Source: Bacillus sp. CH140a_4T
Lineage (GTDB): Bacteria > Bacillota > Bacilli > Bacillales > Bacillaceae_G
DNA length: 64,000 nt
Assembly (NCBI RefSeq): GCF_008923725.1
Contig: NZ_WBPF01000016.1
Span: forward strand, 186,001 to 250,000
Reading direction: 5' to 3'
The notes under the pieces: model-generated
The model's database searches: none
Seen by the model: the letters and a program-made list of their open reading frames with translations, nothing else
Told to the model about the DNA's origin: nothing
Program-made: the position numbers and the translations under genes
Shown here: piece after piece, positions 1-8,932 of the stretch
Numbering within the stretch: the stretch's first letter is position 1
Layout of the letters: every line of letters begins with the position of its first letter

Positions 1-1
1 A

Positions 2-784
2 CGAAGAGTATTTATTTTTGCGTATTTAAAAGAATCTCATTTCACATCTATTCAAAGTAAAATGAAGCCTTTAGAGATATTGTGTGAAAATGGATTCTTC
101 GCTCCAATTTTTAATGTGTATGAAGCACCTGAAGAAAACAAAAAAAGAGGGCAATTTGAGTTGCCAGTCGATATTATTGAGGTTTCTGATACATTTAAAG
201 CTGAATACTATAATTCTGGCGTAATGATGGATGGACAAGTATATACGGAAGAATTAGTTCCAGTAACTGAAAATCCAGAGACTTTAGGTGAAGTTGTTCA
301 AAAGGTATATGATAAATTTGGCCCTGCAGATGAATTGTATTATTTAAAAATGGATAAGGTTAACAAAAAGGGAAGAACGGAATTTGAGGAACTTAAGTAT
401 CTTAAAGGTCCTAAAAAAGAAGAAAGAGTATCAAAGGCGACAGGTCATAAATATTTCTACTCTGAGGGAGGAATGGCATTCCCTGATGATTTAGATAAGC
501 CTGGGCGTACAATGTTAACAAGTGAAGGAACATGTAATAGAAGTTCCCATGTCATTGAAGATCCTTATACAAAAAGACTAAGATATTTAACACCGGTTGA
601 ATGTGAATTGTTAAATGGTTTCCCGATGGATTGGACAAATACAGGTATGCCACAAAGAAACAGGTACTTTTGTATGGGAAATGCTTTAGTGGTTGATTTG
701 GTGGAGCGAATGGGTCAAAGGATTTTAGAGATTAACAAAGAAGAAGAGAAGATGGATAGTATTGTGCAATTGAGTTTGTTTTAG
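2..784 (+). CDS. DNA cytosine-C5 methyltransferase, C-terminal part (5' end outside window)
   Basis: This is the C-terminal part of a Dcm-type m5C methyltransferase. The frame is open to the left edge (position 2) and reads RRVFIFAY there, which fits conserved motif VIII (RxRvf). A target-recognition-like segment follows, then RYLTPVECELLNGFP (motif IX) and MGNALVV (motif X). The catalytic PC motif (IV) and ENV motif (VI) must lie left of the window. The internal ATG at 62 is not the true start. A hairpin terminator follows the stop. The position beside helicase/nuclease genes and a BglII-type enzyme suggests it is the modification arm of a restriction system; the target sequence cannot be read from the protein. 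Confidence 0.9.
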   Translation, partial: RRVFIFAYLKESHFTSIQSKMKPLEILCENGFFAPIFNVYEAPEENKKRGQFELPVDIIEVSDTFKAEYYNSGVMMDGQVYTEELVPVTENPETLGEVVQKVYDKFGPADELYYLKMDKVNKKGRTEFEELKYLKGPKKEERVSKATGHKYFYSEGGMAFPDDLDKPGRTMLTSEGTCNRSSHVIEDPYTKRLRYLTPVECELLNGFPMDWTNTGMPQRNRYFCMGNALVVDLVERMGQRILEINKEEEKMDSIVQLSLF

Positions 785-836
785 GAAATAAATGTGGCAT
801 AGGCTTCTGATACGTTTAAAATAATAAAGTGTTGGG

Positions 837-876
837 ATAACCTGGGTTCTATAGTTATAGGCTCGGGTTATTTTTT
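837..876 (+). terminator. Rho-independent terminator after the methyltransferase
   Basis: ATAACCTGGG pairs with CTCGGGTTAT, a short CTATA/TATAG stem extends it, and six T follow. It ends the methyltransferase transcript, so the operon starting at 1363 needs its own promoter. Confidence 0.8.
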
Positions 877-1072
877 ATGTGATTTTTGAAATTTAGAATG
901 GAGTAGTTGATTAAGTATGATTAGCCTTATTAAAATTGTGCAAGAAAGTCTGGTGAATTGTTTTGCTTTAAGTAATGTATAATAGTATACAAGAAACATT
1001 ACACGTGAATATTATAACTATAGGTTTTAATATGTTATATATAGTTATAATGATACTTGAAGGATTGGGTGC

Positions 1073-1162
1073 ATGCCTGCTATATTTTTCTTCTTACTTA
1101 TTGCTGTTCGCACCACTTTTTCTTTGGTGATTAGTAATAATAACTATATTATAGAACAGTAG
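1073..1162 (+). CDS. candidate 29-residue hydrophobic peptide
   Basis: A short frame starts MPAIFFFLLIAVRTTFSLV and ends in NNNYIIEQ. A GAAGGA ribosome site lies about 8 nt upstream. Its stop codon sits inside a terminator hairpin, so message and ORF end together. The shape, a tiny hydrophobic peptide on its own short transcript, resembles type I toxin messages, but I do not recognise the family and composition alone is weak evidence. Confidence 0.3.
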   Translation: MPAIFFFLLIAVRTTFSLVISNNNYIIEQ

Positions 1163-1185
1163 AAATACTGTTCTATTTGCATTTT
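1152..1185 (+). terminator. hairpin terminator after the 29-residue ORF
   Basis: TAGAACAGT (1152-1160) pairs with ACTGTTCTA (1167-1175), followed by TTTGCATTTT. It could work in both directions. The rest of 785-1362 is AT-rich and holds no other convincing gene. An AGCAGG/CCTGCT inverted match links 1077-1084 with about 1235. Confidence 0.6.
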
Positions 1186-1362
1186 ATAATACATTATTAA
1201 ATTTATATATAATAAAAAAGAGTACGCACCTAATAGCAGGTTTTCTTTTATCACCTTAATAGGAAAAAATGATATCCTTCCACTATGCTTGTAGGAAGTT
1301 TGGGTCCGCTTACAATTTACCACTTTTTTGCTATAATAATAGATATTGAATAATAGGAAAAA

Positions 1363-4300
1363 ATGATTAAAGTAGGTGAAGTATTGGCTGGATTGTTTAT
1401 TTCTACCTTTGTAAGAAAAAAGAAGGGTAGCAAAGCGGAAGGGATTGTATGGGAGTCAATTAAAGAAAACTTTAAGGAGAGAGAATGTTTAGGTTATTGG
1501 AACTATCCTATTTTCTCAGCTGATTATTCCGGAAGAAAAGAACCGGACATCTTGCTTCTAGATAAAGAATTAGGGATTAATATTATTGAAGTAAAAGGAA
1601 TTACGATTGACCAAATTGTTGCGATACAAGGGCATAAATGGGTTTATCAAAACTTTTATATGGAAGAAGGAAATCCATATCAACAGGCGGAGAATCAAAT
1701 GCATAGTTTGATGGATTGGATTAAAGAGAAAGGAGATTTAGCGAATAAGCTTTCAAGACGAGTTTTGGTAGCCCTTCCATATATAACAAAAGTGGAGTGG
1801 GAAGAGAGCGGATTTGATCGCTTGCCAAGTAATCCGCCCATCTTATTCAAGGATGATCTTTCTAATAAGGAAGCGTTTCTTGGACGCATAACATCTGTCT
1901 CCTTAAGTAGAACTAATAGTTCATTAAAGGAAAATGAGTGGGAAAGTTTAACGGAATTAATCCATGGTGGGAAGTTACCTGAGACTTCTGGGGTAGAAGA
2001 AGGTCCGAAATATTCGCTGCTTTACATAGCTTCAACGGAAACAAAGCTGCTGCAAGATAAGCGATTATTTGAACCACTATTGGAAAAAGGAGTTAAAGTC
2101 ATCATTCTGTCTCATTTTAAAAAGAAACCAGAATGGTTCCCAATTGATTTTTATCAAAAGTTTGAAAAAGCCTATTTGTTTCAATATTTTTCTTCAAAAC
2201 AGCCATATAAATTGGAAGAGCCAATTTATGTTATCGATGGGGCTGGAGTGGATAAGGAATTCGAGAAGGATTGGCTAGACAAATTTCCGAACTTTAACAA
2301 GGGGCAGTACAAAGTTGAGCACTCTCCGGTAGAGGAAAACTTGACGATTACGGCGGGGGCTGGAACCGGGAAAACTACGGTCATGACACAACGGATTATG
2401 TTTTTGCTCGCGATGGTTCCAGAGCTTTCTCTAAAGGATATCGTGATGATTACCTTTACGAGAGAATCAGCTCAAGAGATGAAGCATCGTTTGAAGAAGG
2501 AATTGGTGCTTAGGCAACAGGTAACGAGACAGCCAAGGTACTTAAAGTATGCAGAGGAACTTAGGGAAATGAACATCAGCACTATACATTCCTTTGCGAA
2601 ATCTTTAATTAAGGATCTTGGTTTTATCCTTGGTTTTGGCCGCAATGTACAGCTTAAAGGGTACAAGGTCAAACGTAAAGAAATCATCAGTACGATTTTA
2701 AATGAGTATGTGGCTGGCAGACCTAGTAATGAGTTAGGGCTTGATGGGTTCCGACACTATGAACTTGTAAAGATTGTGGAGTCTTTCTGGGATGAAATGG
2801 AAAGTAAAGGGTTAAGCAAGAAACAAATTGCTGACTTAGAGTGGAGAGAAAATTACTCCTCAGAAGAAGTATTCGAGAAGTTCAATGACCTATTCGCATA
2901 TGTATTCCCGAGGTGTGAAGAAGAGTTTAATCAAGTAAAACGGCGGGAGAACGCTATCACAATAGGAGATCTTGTACGGAAAATTAGTGAAATCAGTTCG
3001 GAAAAACCTGAAATATTAAAAGAAATGCCGTATCAGTTTGCATACTTGTTTGTCGATGAATTTCAGGACAGTGACGATGTCCAAATCAAGCTTGTTGCCC
3101 AAATTAATAAAATGATTCAAGCAAGATTATTTGTCGTAGGTGACATCAAGCAATCAATCTACCGTTTCAGAGGGGCGGATTATACGTCCTTTACTCAACT
3201 GAGGGAAAACGTTGACGAAGCATTCATTGAAGAACCTCTTCAAATTAATTACCGTACTTCCAAGACACTGTTGGAAAAGTTGGATTGTTATTTTATGACG
3301 TGGGGTAAGCGTGGCGAGTTAACGTATGAACAACAAGATCGATTGATTGGAAATGAAGATTCGACTTTTGGTATGAATGAATTCCGAGTGAAAAAGTACA
3401 ATAAATGGACTGATGAACTAAAAGGAAAAGTATTGAATGAAGTGGAGAACGCGCAAGAGCTTGTAAAAAAACAGACGCATGAATCAAAGAAAAAGAAGAT
3501 TGCCTTGCTTGTTCGGACGAATAAGCAAGCGAAGTGTGCTTATGAATGGCTCGATGAGCATGGAATTACTGTGGAGATGAATGTTGGTGGAACTTTTTAT
3601 AATAGCGAGGCGGTAAAGGATTTTTATCGTTTATTAGGAGCACTGCTCTATTCAAATGATGCGAAAAGCGTGCTGAATGCATTGGCGACTCCATTTTTCA
3701 AAACGGAAGTGTTGTTAGAGAACTTAGTGAAATTCAAGGGTGATAATAATCGGATTCTTGCGTATTTACGGCAGAACCATGGGCTAAATAAAGATTTCGA
3801 CGTTGCTGTGCAGGAATTAAGAATTAAGCCTGTATTTGCGGTGATTCGGAAGTTCATGACCCAGGACGTTTTTCAAACTCTCTATTCTAAAAAACTCGCT
3901 TTAATCGATGGTGAGCCATCAAATAAGGAAAAAGTAAAGGCTAAATTTGAGGTTCACAAATATCAAACCAATCTAAATCATTTGATGAACTTACTTCATC
4001 AGCAGTTTGACAGTACGAATGCGACATTGTATGCCCTGCACTCGTGGCTTGGAATCAATATCAAAACCAATCGTGAAGAAGATGAACCACGAGTGGAAGC
4101 AGTTGATACAGAGGATGTAGTCGAAATCGTGACCGTTCACAAATCAAAAGGCTTGGAATACCATACGGTTATTATGCCTTTCACAGACCAACCCTTCCAT
4201 TTTGAATGGGATGAGATTTTATTTGATAATGAAAAGAAAAAAGTCGGCTGGTTTCTAAAGAAACTGAAACTTAAAAACAGTTATTATGATGATTTGAGTG

Positions 4301-4443
4301 ATTTAGAAACAAAGGAAATTGTTAAAGAAGAAACAAGATTGCTGTATGTTGCGATGACAAGATCTCGGGAGAGGCTCATTATTTTTCAACCAATTAAACG
4401 AATGGATGATACCTGGTCTATGCAATTAGACATGGGTAATTAG
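1363..4443 (+). CDS. NERD nuclease-SF1 (UvrD/AddA-type) helicase fusion
   Basis: A 1026-residue predicted nuclease-helicase. Residues about 20-130 form a NERD-like PD-(D/E)XK domain: E27, PD at 61-62, then E76-V-K78. After a linker of roughly 190 residues an SF1A helicase begins: Walker A AGAGTGKT (331-338), DEFQD (from 565), GDIKQSIYRFRG (from 593), TVHKSKGLEY (about 923) and LLYVAMTRSR (about 993). It ends directly after motif VI and lacks the C-terminal RecB-type nuclease domain of AddA, so the nuclease is at the N-terminus instead. It is the first gene of a four-gene operon, 18 bp before the AddB-like gene. Role in DNA processing or phage defence is inferred from domains and neighbours. 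Confidence 0.88.
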   Translation: MIKVGEVLAGLFISTFVRKKKGSKAEGIVWESIKENFKERECLGYWNYPIFSADYSGRKEPDILLLDKELGINIIEVKGITIDQIVAIQGHKWVYQNFYMEEGNPYQQAENQMHSLMDWIKEKGDLANKLSRRVLVALPYITKVEWEESGFDRLPSNPPILFKDDLSNKEAFLGRITSVSLSRTNSSLKENEWESLTELIHGGKLPETSGVEEGPKYSLLYIASTETKLLQDKRLFEPLLEKGVKVIILSHFKKKPEWFPIDFYQKFEKAYLFQYFSSKQPYKLEEPIYVIDGAGVDKEFEKDWLDKFPNFNKGQYKVEHSPVEENLTITAGAGTGKTTVMTQRIMFLLAMVPELSLKDIVMITFTRESAQEMKHRLKKELVLRQQVTRQPRYLKYAEELREMNISTIHSFAKSLIKDLGFILGFGRNVQLKGYKVKRKEIISTILNEYVAGRPSNELGLDGFRHYELVKIVESFWDEMESKGLSKKQIADLEWRENYSSEEVFEKFNDLFAYVFPRCEEEFNQVKRRENAITIGDLVRKISEISSEKPEILKEMPYQFAYLFVDEFQDSDDVQIKLVAQINKMIQARLFVVGDIKQSIYRFRGADYTSFTQLRENVDEAFIEEPLQINYRTSKTLLEKLDCYFMTWGKRGELTYEQQDRLIGNEDSTFGMNEFRVKKYNKWTDELKGKVLNEVENAQELVKKQTHESKKKKIALLVRTNKQAKCAYEWLDEHGITVEMNVGGTFYNSEAVKDFYRLLGALLYSNDAKSVLNALATPFFKTEVLLENLVKFKGDNNRILAYLRQNHGLNKDFDVAVQELRIKPVFAVIRKFMTQDVFQTLYSKKLALIDGEPSNKEKVKAKFEVHKYQTNLNHLMNLLHQQFDSTNATLYALHSWLGINIKTNREEDEPRVEAVDTEDVVEIVTVHKSKGLEYHTVIMPFTDQPFHFEWDEILFDNEKKKVGWFLKKLKLKNSYYDDLSDLETKEIVKEETRLLYVAMTRSRERLIIFQPIKRMDDTWSMQLDMGN

Positions 4444-4461
4444 GAGGAGAGTGCAGCTTGT

Positions 4462-7170
4462 ATGAATTGTAAAGTGGTAACCTATACCAATCCTAAGACT
4501 CTTGACAGATTAGACGGCCTTAAGCCTTATAGGGATGTTCTTCATGTATGTGCCACCAAAAACATGAGGGAAGGGGTCTATGAACGATATCAAAAACAGC
4601 AGAATCACCCATTCATCAGCGCTCCGATTGTGAGTTCGATTCAATTGATAGAGAGCTTGCTGGGGAATTGGTCCAGCTCGGAAACGAAACTAAAACAATA
4701 TTTGCATCTATCAGAGATTATCCAAAATGAAATGGTGCTAGAAGAGAACTTTCTTTCGTCGTTTCGCCGTAATCAGATAGATGTACTTGAAACCATTCGA
4801 ATGATGGAAGTAGCAGGAGTAACCCCTGCTGATTTAGACGATGACGAGCTCGTTCTTTCCACGAAAGAGAAAGTATTTGTAACGATTTGGAAAAAGTTTG
4901 AAGTGCATCCATCCATCAAGAAAGTAAGAAATCTCCTTACTTTTGGCTTCAAGAAAACATTAGCTAATCGTTGGAATAATATAATCGAAGATATGATTGA
5001 ACACTCTTATGATAAGAGAGAGGTCGACTTTCATAAGATTAACCATTCGGTCGGTTTTGATACGATTGTTCTTCACGGTTTCTACTTTATGACGCCTGAA
5101 CAGCAGCGAGTATTTTTATTGTTAAAAGAAGCCGGAGTGAACATCGTCTTTTTGAATCTTTACGATGAGCGGTATCCAGAGACGTTTTTATTTATTGAGA
5201 AATTCATAAACGGAAGACATGGTTGGGTAGATAGGAATCAGTGGGAAATTGAGAAGCACTTGAGACAAGTGCGGACCTTAGCCGATAAGTTTCTGGCTGA
5301 TTTTGAAGGAGAACGAATCGAAGGCTATAAAAACCCAGCGCATTTAAGAGTCAAGGATTTTCAGGATTTTTATACCTTTCTTCAAGATTATGAAACCAAT
5401 CTTGAAAAAGATAAAGACGAAAAGAAAGTATATAAGACGTATCTTGCCCCGAATGCTACTTCCTTGAACAATCGATTACAGGAATATTATCCAGAACTAT
5501 TCAAGGCTAAAAGGCATTTTCTTGGTTTTCCAATTGGGCAATTTCTTTACCAGCTTCATCAAATGTGGAGTGAGGAAGAGGAGACCCTAATTTTGACGGA
5601 GAATGGTCTCTTTGAATGCTTTGCCTCGGGGTGGTTGTATGATAAGGAAACGAAGAAGAATGCAAGAGAGTATACAAAGATTCTTCAAGACGTGCTTCCC
5701 TTTTTTCAGGGGTGCGTGACCAAAGATTCATGGGATACAAGGGTAAAGGATTTGCTTCCTATCTTCGAAAATGTTCTCCCGGTATTTAAACAAGAAGAGG
5801 ATGACTCTTTTCAAAGAAGGATGTCGAGTCCGTTTGCGATGTTTTCGCAGTTTGCGACAGCAAAAGAGGACGTTCTTCAATTGGTACATTTTATGAACAT
5901 GATTTTTAAAATTGCTGTTGACTTGTTCGGTGATGGAAAAGAACGGATTTCACTCGCCAACCATTTTTCTAAGCTTCGTCAACTGGTCGATGCATCTAAT
6001 CCGTACCTTGAGCAGGAAATTTTAAAGGAAGAAAGGGACTTGATTGACCAACTGAAGAAAACATTACAGACAACTCCTGATATTGGTGCCTTTCATGTGG
6101 GTGATATTAGTACTGCTATCAGTCTATACTTATCGGGGCATTTGCAAAAGGATTATCATGAGGAAGAGTTAATTCGGCCGTTTATTGAAATTGATGGGGA
6201 AGCTTTCAAGGAAAATGGCATCACTCATGTGACAGGACTTGATGAAAACAGTCTTCCGTATTCTGAGTTTAAGCTTCCATGGCCACTGAGTGACGATGTC
6301 TTCCATGATCTGGCCAAAAGGAATATCCCACTGTCTTTTCAAGTTTTACGAAATGACTATGTGAAGGAGATTACGAGATACTTGGTCTATAATCTGCTTC
6401 AATTCTCTGAGAGGCTTGAATTATCGTGGATGGTACAATTTGAGGATAAAAAGAACCTTGATAAAGCCGTCTATTTAAGTCAGCTAAACTTGAATCCAAA
6501 TAGTGAAGATAAGGATGAGCAAGATGAATTGATGGATGTAAAGCTTGAGAGAGCAATCACGAAGCAGGAACTGGATTCCTTCTTGGCCTATCCGATTGAT
6601 GCTTTAGCGGAATTCAAGTTCTGCCCGCGGAGATTTTATTATAGTTATCTATCAGGGAATTCGGAGACGTTTCATAGTGAATTTGTCCATGAATTTCTAT
6701 TCGGTAACCTCTTAAAGTCAGTTGGTGCTTTATTGCCGAATTTAGGTGATGAGAAGATTAAGGAAGAAGTGTTTAAGCTTTTCCCTTATTGGAACGAATT
6801 CAAATTAAACTTGATTACGGATGAAAATCTAAAGTATCGAAATTGGGCTAAAAAGCATTATGGGGGATATACGCCATATGGACAAGAAGAGGAGTTTAGT
6901 GATTTGCGCAAGTTGTTTCTCTTTCCTGCTCTTCAAAACAGCAAGGCGGATGAGGAAAGTAAGGCTGTTGCGGCTGCGATAGGACAGCTTTATAAACAGC
7001 CTGATACCATTCTTCCGACCTTGAGGGAGGAATTTGAAAAACAGCTGCAAGAACATCCAGTCCAGATGGAAGCGACCCCAAGTGACAAATGCCGCTATTG
7101 TCCACATAATCTAATTTGTCCTGAAGCCTTTCATCCCGTTGATGACGCAGAAAGGAAGCGGATGAAATGA
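4462..7170 (+). CDS. AddB-like Fe-S cluster protein, apparently without active ATPase or nuclease residues
   Basis: A 902-residue protein read as an AddB-like partner of the preceding helicase. The C-terminal part has a cysteine before a long segment (FKFCPRRFYY, C721) and a CxxCx5C cluster near the end (C877, C880, C886), the spacing of the 4Fe-4S staple of AddB/Cas4-type nucleases. No Walker A is visible in the N-terminal part, and the usual GxxDRxD and ExK residues are not evident between C721 and C877. It may therefore be a structural or DNA-holding subunit while the NERD domain of its neighbour cuts. Ribosome site AGGAGAG. The stop overlaps the next start as ATGA, implying translational coupling. 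Confidence 0.7.
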   Translation: MNCKVVTYTNPKTLDRLDGLKPYRDVLHVCATKNMREGVYERYQKQQNHPFISAPIVSSIQLIESLLGNWSSSETKLKQYLHLSEIIQNEMVLEENFLSSFRRNQIDVLETIRMMEVAGVTPADLDDDELVLSTKEKVFVTIWKKFEVHPSIKKVRNLLTFGFKKTLANRWNNIIEDMIEHSYDKREVDFHKINHSVGFDTIVLHGFYFMTPEQQRVFLLLKEAGVNIVFLNLYDERYPETFLFIEKFINGRHGWVDRNQWEIEKHLRQVRTLADKFLADFEGERIEGYKNPAHLRVKDFQDFYTFLQDYETNLEKDKDEKKVYKTYLAPNATSLNNRLQEYYPELFKAKRHFLGFPIGQFLYQLHQMWSEEEETLILTENGLFECFASGWLYDKETKKNAREYTKILQDVLPFFQGCVTKDSWDTRVKDLLPIFENVLPVFKQEEDDSFQRRMSSPFAMFSQFATAKEDVLQLVHFMNMIFKIAVDLFGDGKERISLANHFSKLRQLVDASNPYLEQEILKEERDLIDQLKKTLQTTPDIGAFHVGDISTAISLYLSGHLQKDYHEEELIRPFIEIDGEAFKENGITHVTGLDENSLPYSEFKLPWPLSDDVFHDLAKRNIPLSFQVLRNDYVKEITRYLVYNLLQFSERLELSWMVQFEDKKNLDKAVYLSQLNLNPNSEDKDEQDELMDVKLERAITKQELDSFLAYPIDALAEFKFCPRRFYYSYLSGNSETFHSEFVHEFLFGNLLKSVGALLPNLGDEKIKEEVFKLFPYWNEFKLNLITDENLKYRNWAKKHYGGYTPYGQEEEFSDLRKLFLFPALQNSKADEESKAVAAAIGQLYKQPDTILPTLREEFEKQLQEHPVQMEATPSDKCRYCPHNLICPEAFHPVDDAERKRMK

Positions 7171-7349
7171 CAACGATATGGGAGAGAATGGCTAAAGAGT
7201 GGCGTATCAGTAAGCCGAAAATCGATAAAGCAAGGCTTGAAGAGGACATTCGTGGAAATCTGGATAATGTGATGAAAATAATAGAGAAAAGCAATTCTGT
7301 CCCGTCGGTATTAGATGCAATCAATGCCGATGACGATGATGATTGGTAA
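7167..7349 (+). CDS. small acidic-tailed protein of the helicase-nuclease operon
   Basis: A 60-residue protein of unknown family. Its ATG overlaps the stop of the AddB-like gene by 4 bp (ATGA), and only 15 bp separate it from the next helicase, so it belongs to the operon. Much of it looks helical and charged, and it ends in DDDDDW. It could be an assembly or DNA-mimic subunit, but that is speculation. The coupling is the main reason to regard it as real. Confidence 0.7.
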   Translation: MTTIWERMAKEWRISKPKIDKARLEEDIRGNLDNVMKIIEKSNSVPSVLDAINADDDDDW

Positions 7350-7364
7350 AAATGGGGGGAAATC

Positions 7365-8771
7365 ATGACTTTAGCTGCAATTGAACATTCGTTGACGGAT
7401 AAACAGAAGGAAGTCGTCAACTATGATGGGGACGAATTATTAATAAAGGGTATTGCTGGAAGTGGTAAAACGACGGTGCTGCTTAATAAAGCAAAAAAAA
7501 TGATTAAAAAGGATTCTTCCATTCGGATAGGACTTTTTACCTATAATAAAACTCTCAGTCAATATGCCAAGATAATTGCTGAACAAATTGGCCCGCGCAA
7601 TCTATTTGTTTATACTTTTCATGGTTGGGCAGCCGGCGCGTTGCGAGATGTGACGAAAAAAAGAAAACTGTTTGTAACAAATACGAAAGATCAAAAGGAT
7701 TTTCTAAAAAATGCCGTTGAAATTGTTAGACAGGATTCCACGCATCGTTTTGTCACAGAAGAAAAATTTAGGGAATTCCTAGCCGAGGAAATTTCATGGG
7801 TTAAAGGAAAAGGAATTAAGAATCTCACCGAGTACCAAGATGTGTCGCGGACCGGAAGAGGAAGTTCGGTTAGGGTGACGAAGCCAGATCGTAAGATTAT
7901 GTATCGTATTTTTGAAGAGTATGAGAGGGTGAAGCGAAATTCGGGGAAAATAGATTATGATGACTTTGCATTGACGCTTCTCGAAAATAAAGAAAAGATA
8001 AGGGATGACTATAAATTTGATCAGGTCATGATTGATGAAGGGCAGGACTTACAGCAAGTTCAGCTAATGCTACTACGGTTTATTGCCAAAAAGGGATTTG
8101 CAGTCGCGGCGGATAAGGGGCAAAAGATTTACAAGACGTCATTTACATGGAAAGAAATAGGTATTAATATCCTGGGAGGAAGGACTAAAATTTTACAAAA
8201 TTCCTTCCGGTCGACGAAACAGATTATTCAAATGGCTTATAGCCTACAATTGAATGATTCTATTATTAAGGACGAGGAATATGTAATGCCTATTCTGCCA
8301 GAATATACTGGTCCTGTACCAGATGTATATCAATGTAGTACAAGAGAAAAACAAGATACTGCAATCGTTAGCACAATAAAGATGCTGTTGCAGAAAAATC
8401 CAGATAAAACGATAGGAGTTCTCTCAAGGGAATGGAAAAGTGTTAACCGATTTTATTATGCGTTACAAGCCGAATCGATTCCTCACGAGTACATTAAAAA
8501 GGATCAAGGTAATGCGCATACTGCTGGAGTCAAACTCACAACCTTTCATTCTGCAAAAGGATTAGAATTTGATTATGTTATTATTTTAGATTTAGTGGAT
8601 GATACAGGTGATCAAGAACTTCAAGATGAGGAATATAAGGAAATTGAACGTCGTCTTCTCTACGTATCCATCACCCGTGCCAAAACGTATTTACAGCTCT
8701 ATTATTATAATCAACCGTCTTCATTGCTGAAGGAGATTGATTCCCAGTTTTATAATAAAAATGTAATGTAA
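7365..8771 (+). CDS. UvrD/Rep-type SF1 helicase
   Basis: A compact 468-residue SF1A helicase. Walker A GIAGSGKT spans residues 29-36. Walker B is IDEGQD (D224). NSFRSTKQI follows, then TTFHSAKGLEFDYVIIL and RRLLYVSITRAK near the C-terminus. No nuclease domain is visible. GGGGG precedes the ATG. It is the last gene of the four-gene operon and is followed by a terminator. Two SF1 helicases plus an AddB-like scaffold in one operon is unlike the usual single AddAB pair, which argues for a dedicated defence role rather than general recombination repair. Confidence 0.88.
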   Translation: MTLAAIEHSLTDKQKEVVNYDGDELLIKGIAGSGKTTVLLNKAKKMIKKDSSIRIGLFTYNKTLSQYAKIIAEQIGPRNLFVYTFHGWAAGALRDVTKKRKLFVTNTKDQKDFLKNAVEIVRQDSTHRFVTEEKFREFLAEEISWVKGKGIKNLTEYQDVSRTGRGSSVRVTKPDRKIMYRIFEEYERVKRNSGKIDYDDFALTLLENKEKIRDDYKFDQVMIDEGQDLQQVQLMLLRFIAKKGFAVAADKGQKIYKTSFTWKEIGINILGGRTKILQNSFRSTKQIIQMAYSLQLNDSIIKDEEYVMPILPEYTGPVPDVYQCSTREKQDTAIVSTIKMLLQKNPDKTIGVLSREWKSVNRFYYALQAESIPHEYIKKDQGNAHTAGVKLTTFHSAKGLEFDYVIILDLVDDTGDQELQDEEYKEIERRLLYVSITRAKTYLQLYYYNQPSSLLKEIDSQFYNKNVM

Positions 8772-8787
8772 TTTTATGTTCCTAATT

Positions 8788-8822
8788 AAAGAGAAAGCAA
8801 CTAACAAATCGGTTGCTTTCTT
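8788..8822 (+). terminator. terminator of the helicase operon
   Basis: GAAAGCAAC pairs with GTTGCTTTC across an 10-nt loop, followed by a T-rich tail. It separates the helicase operon from the restriction enzyme gene. Confidence 0.75.
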
Positions 8823-8932
8823 TGTGATAATATTTATTTTTTTAGCGACATGAAAGCATAGTTTTTATTAGTTTAATATAGATTATGGTAATATAAAGAA
8901 TTTAGTTTGGGTGATAATATTAGGAGGTTTCT

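Noticed and set aside
6896-7420. 174-residue frame on the minus strand
   Set aside because: It lies opposite the AddB-like, small acidic and helicase genes, has no ribosome site, and its composition is that of a reversed coding strand.
7365-8771. Housekeeping PcrA/UvrD
   Set aside because: At 468 residues it is much shorter than PcrA, and it is locked in an operon with the NERD helicase.
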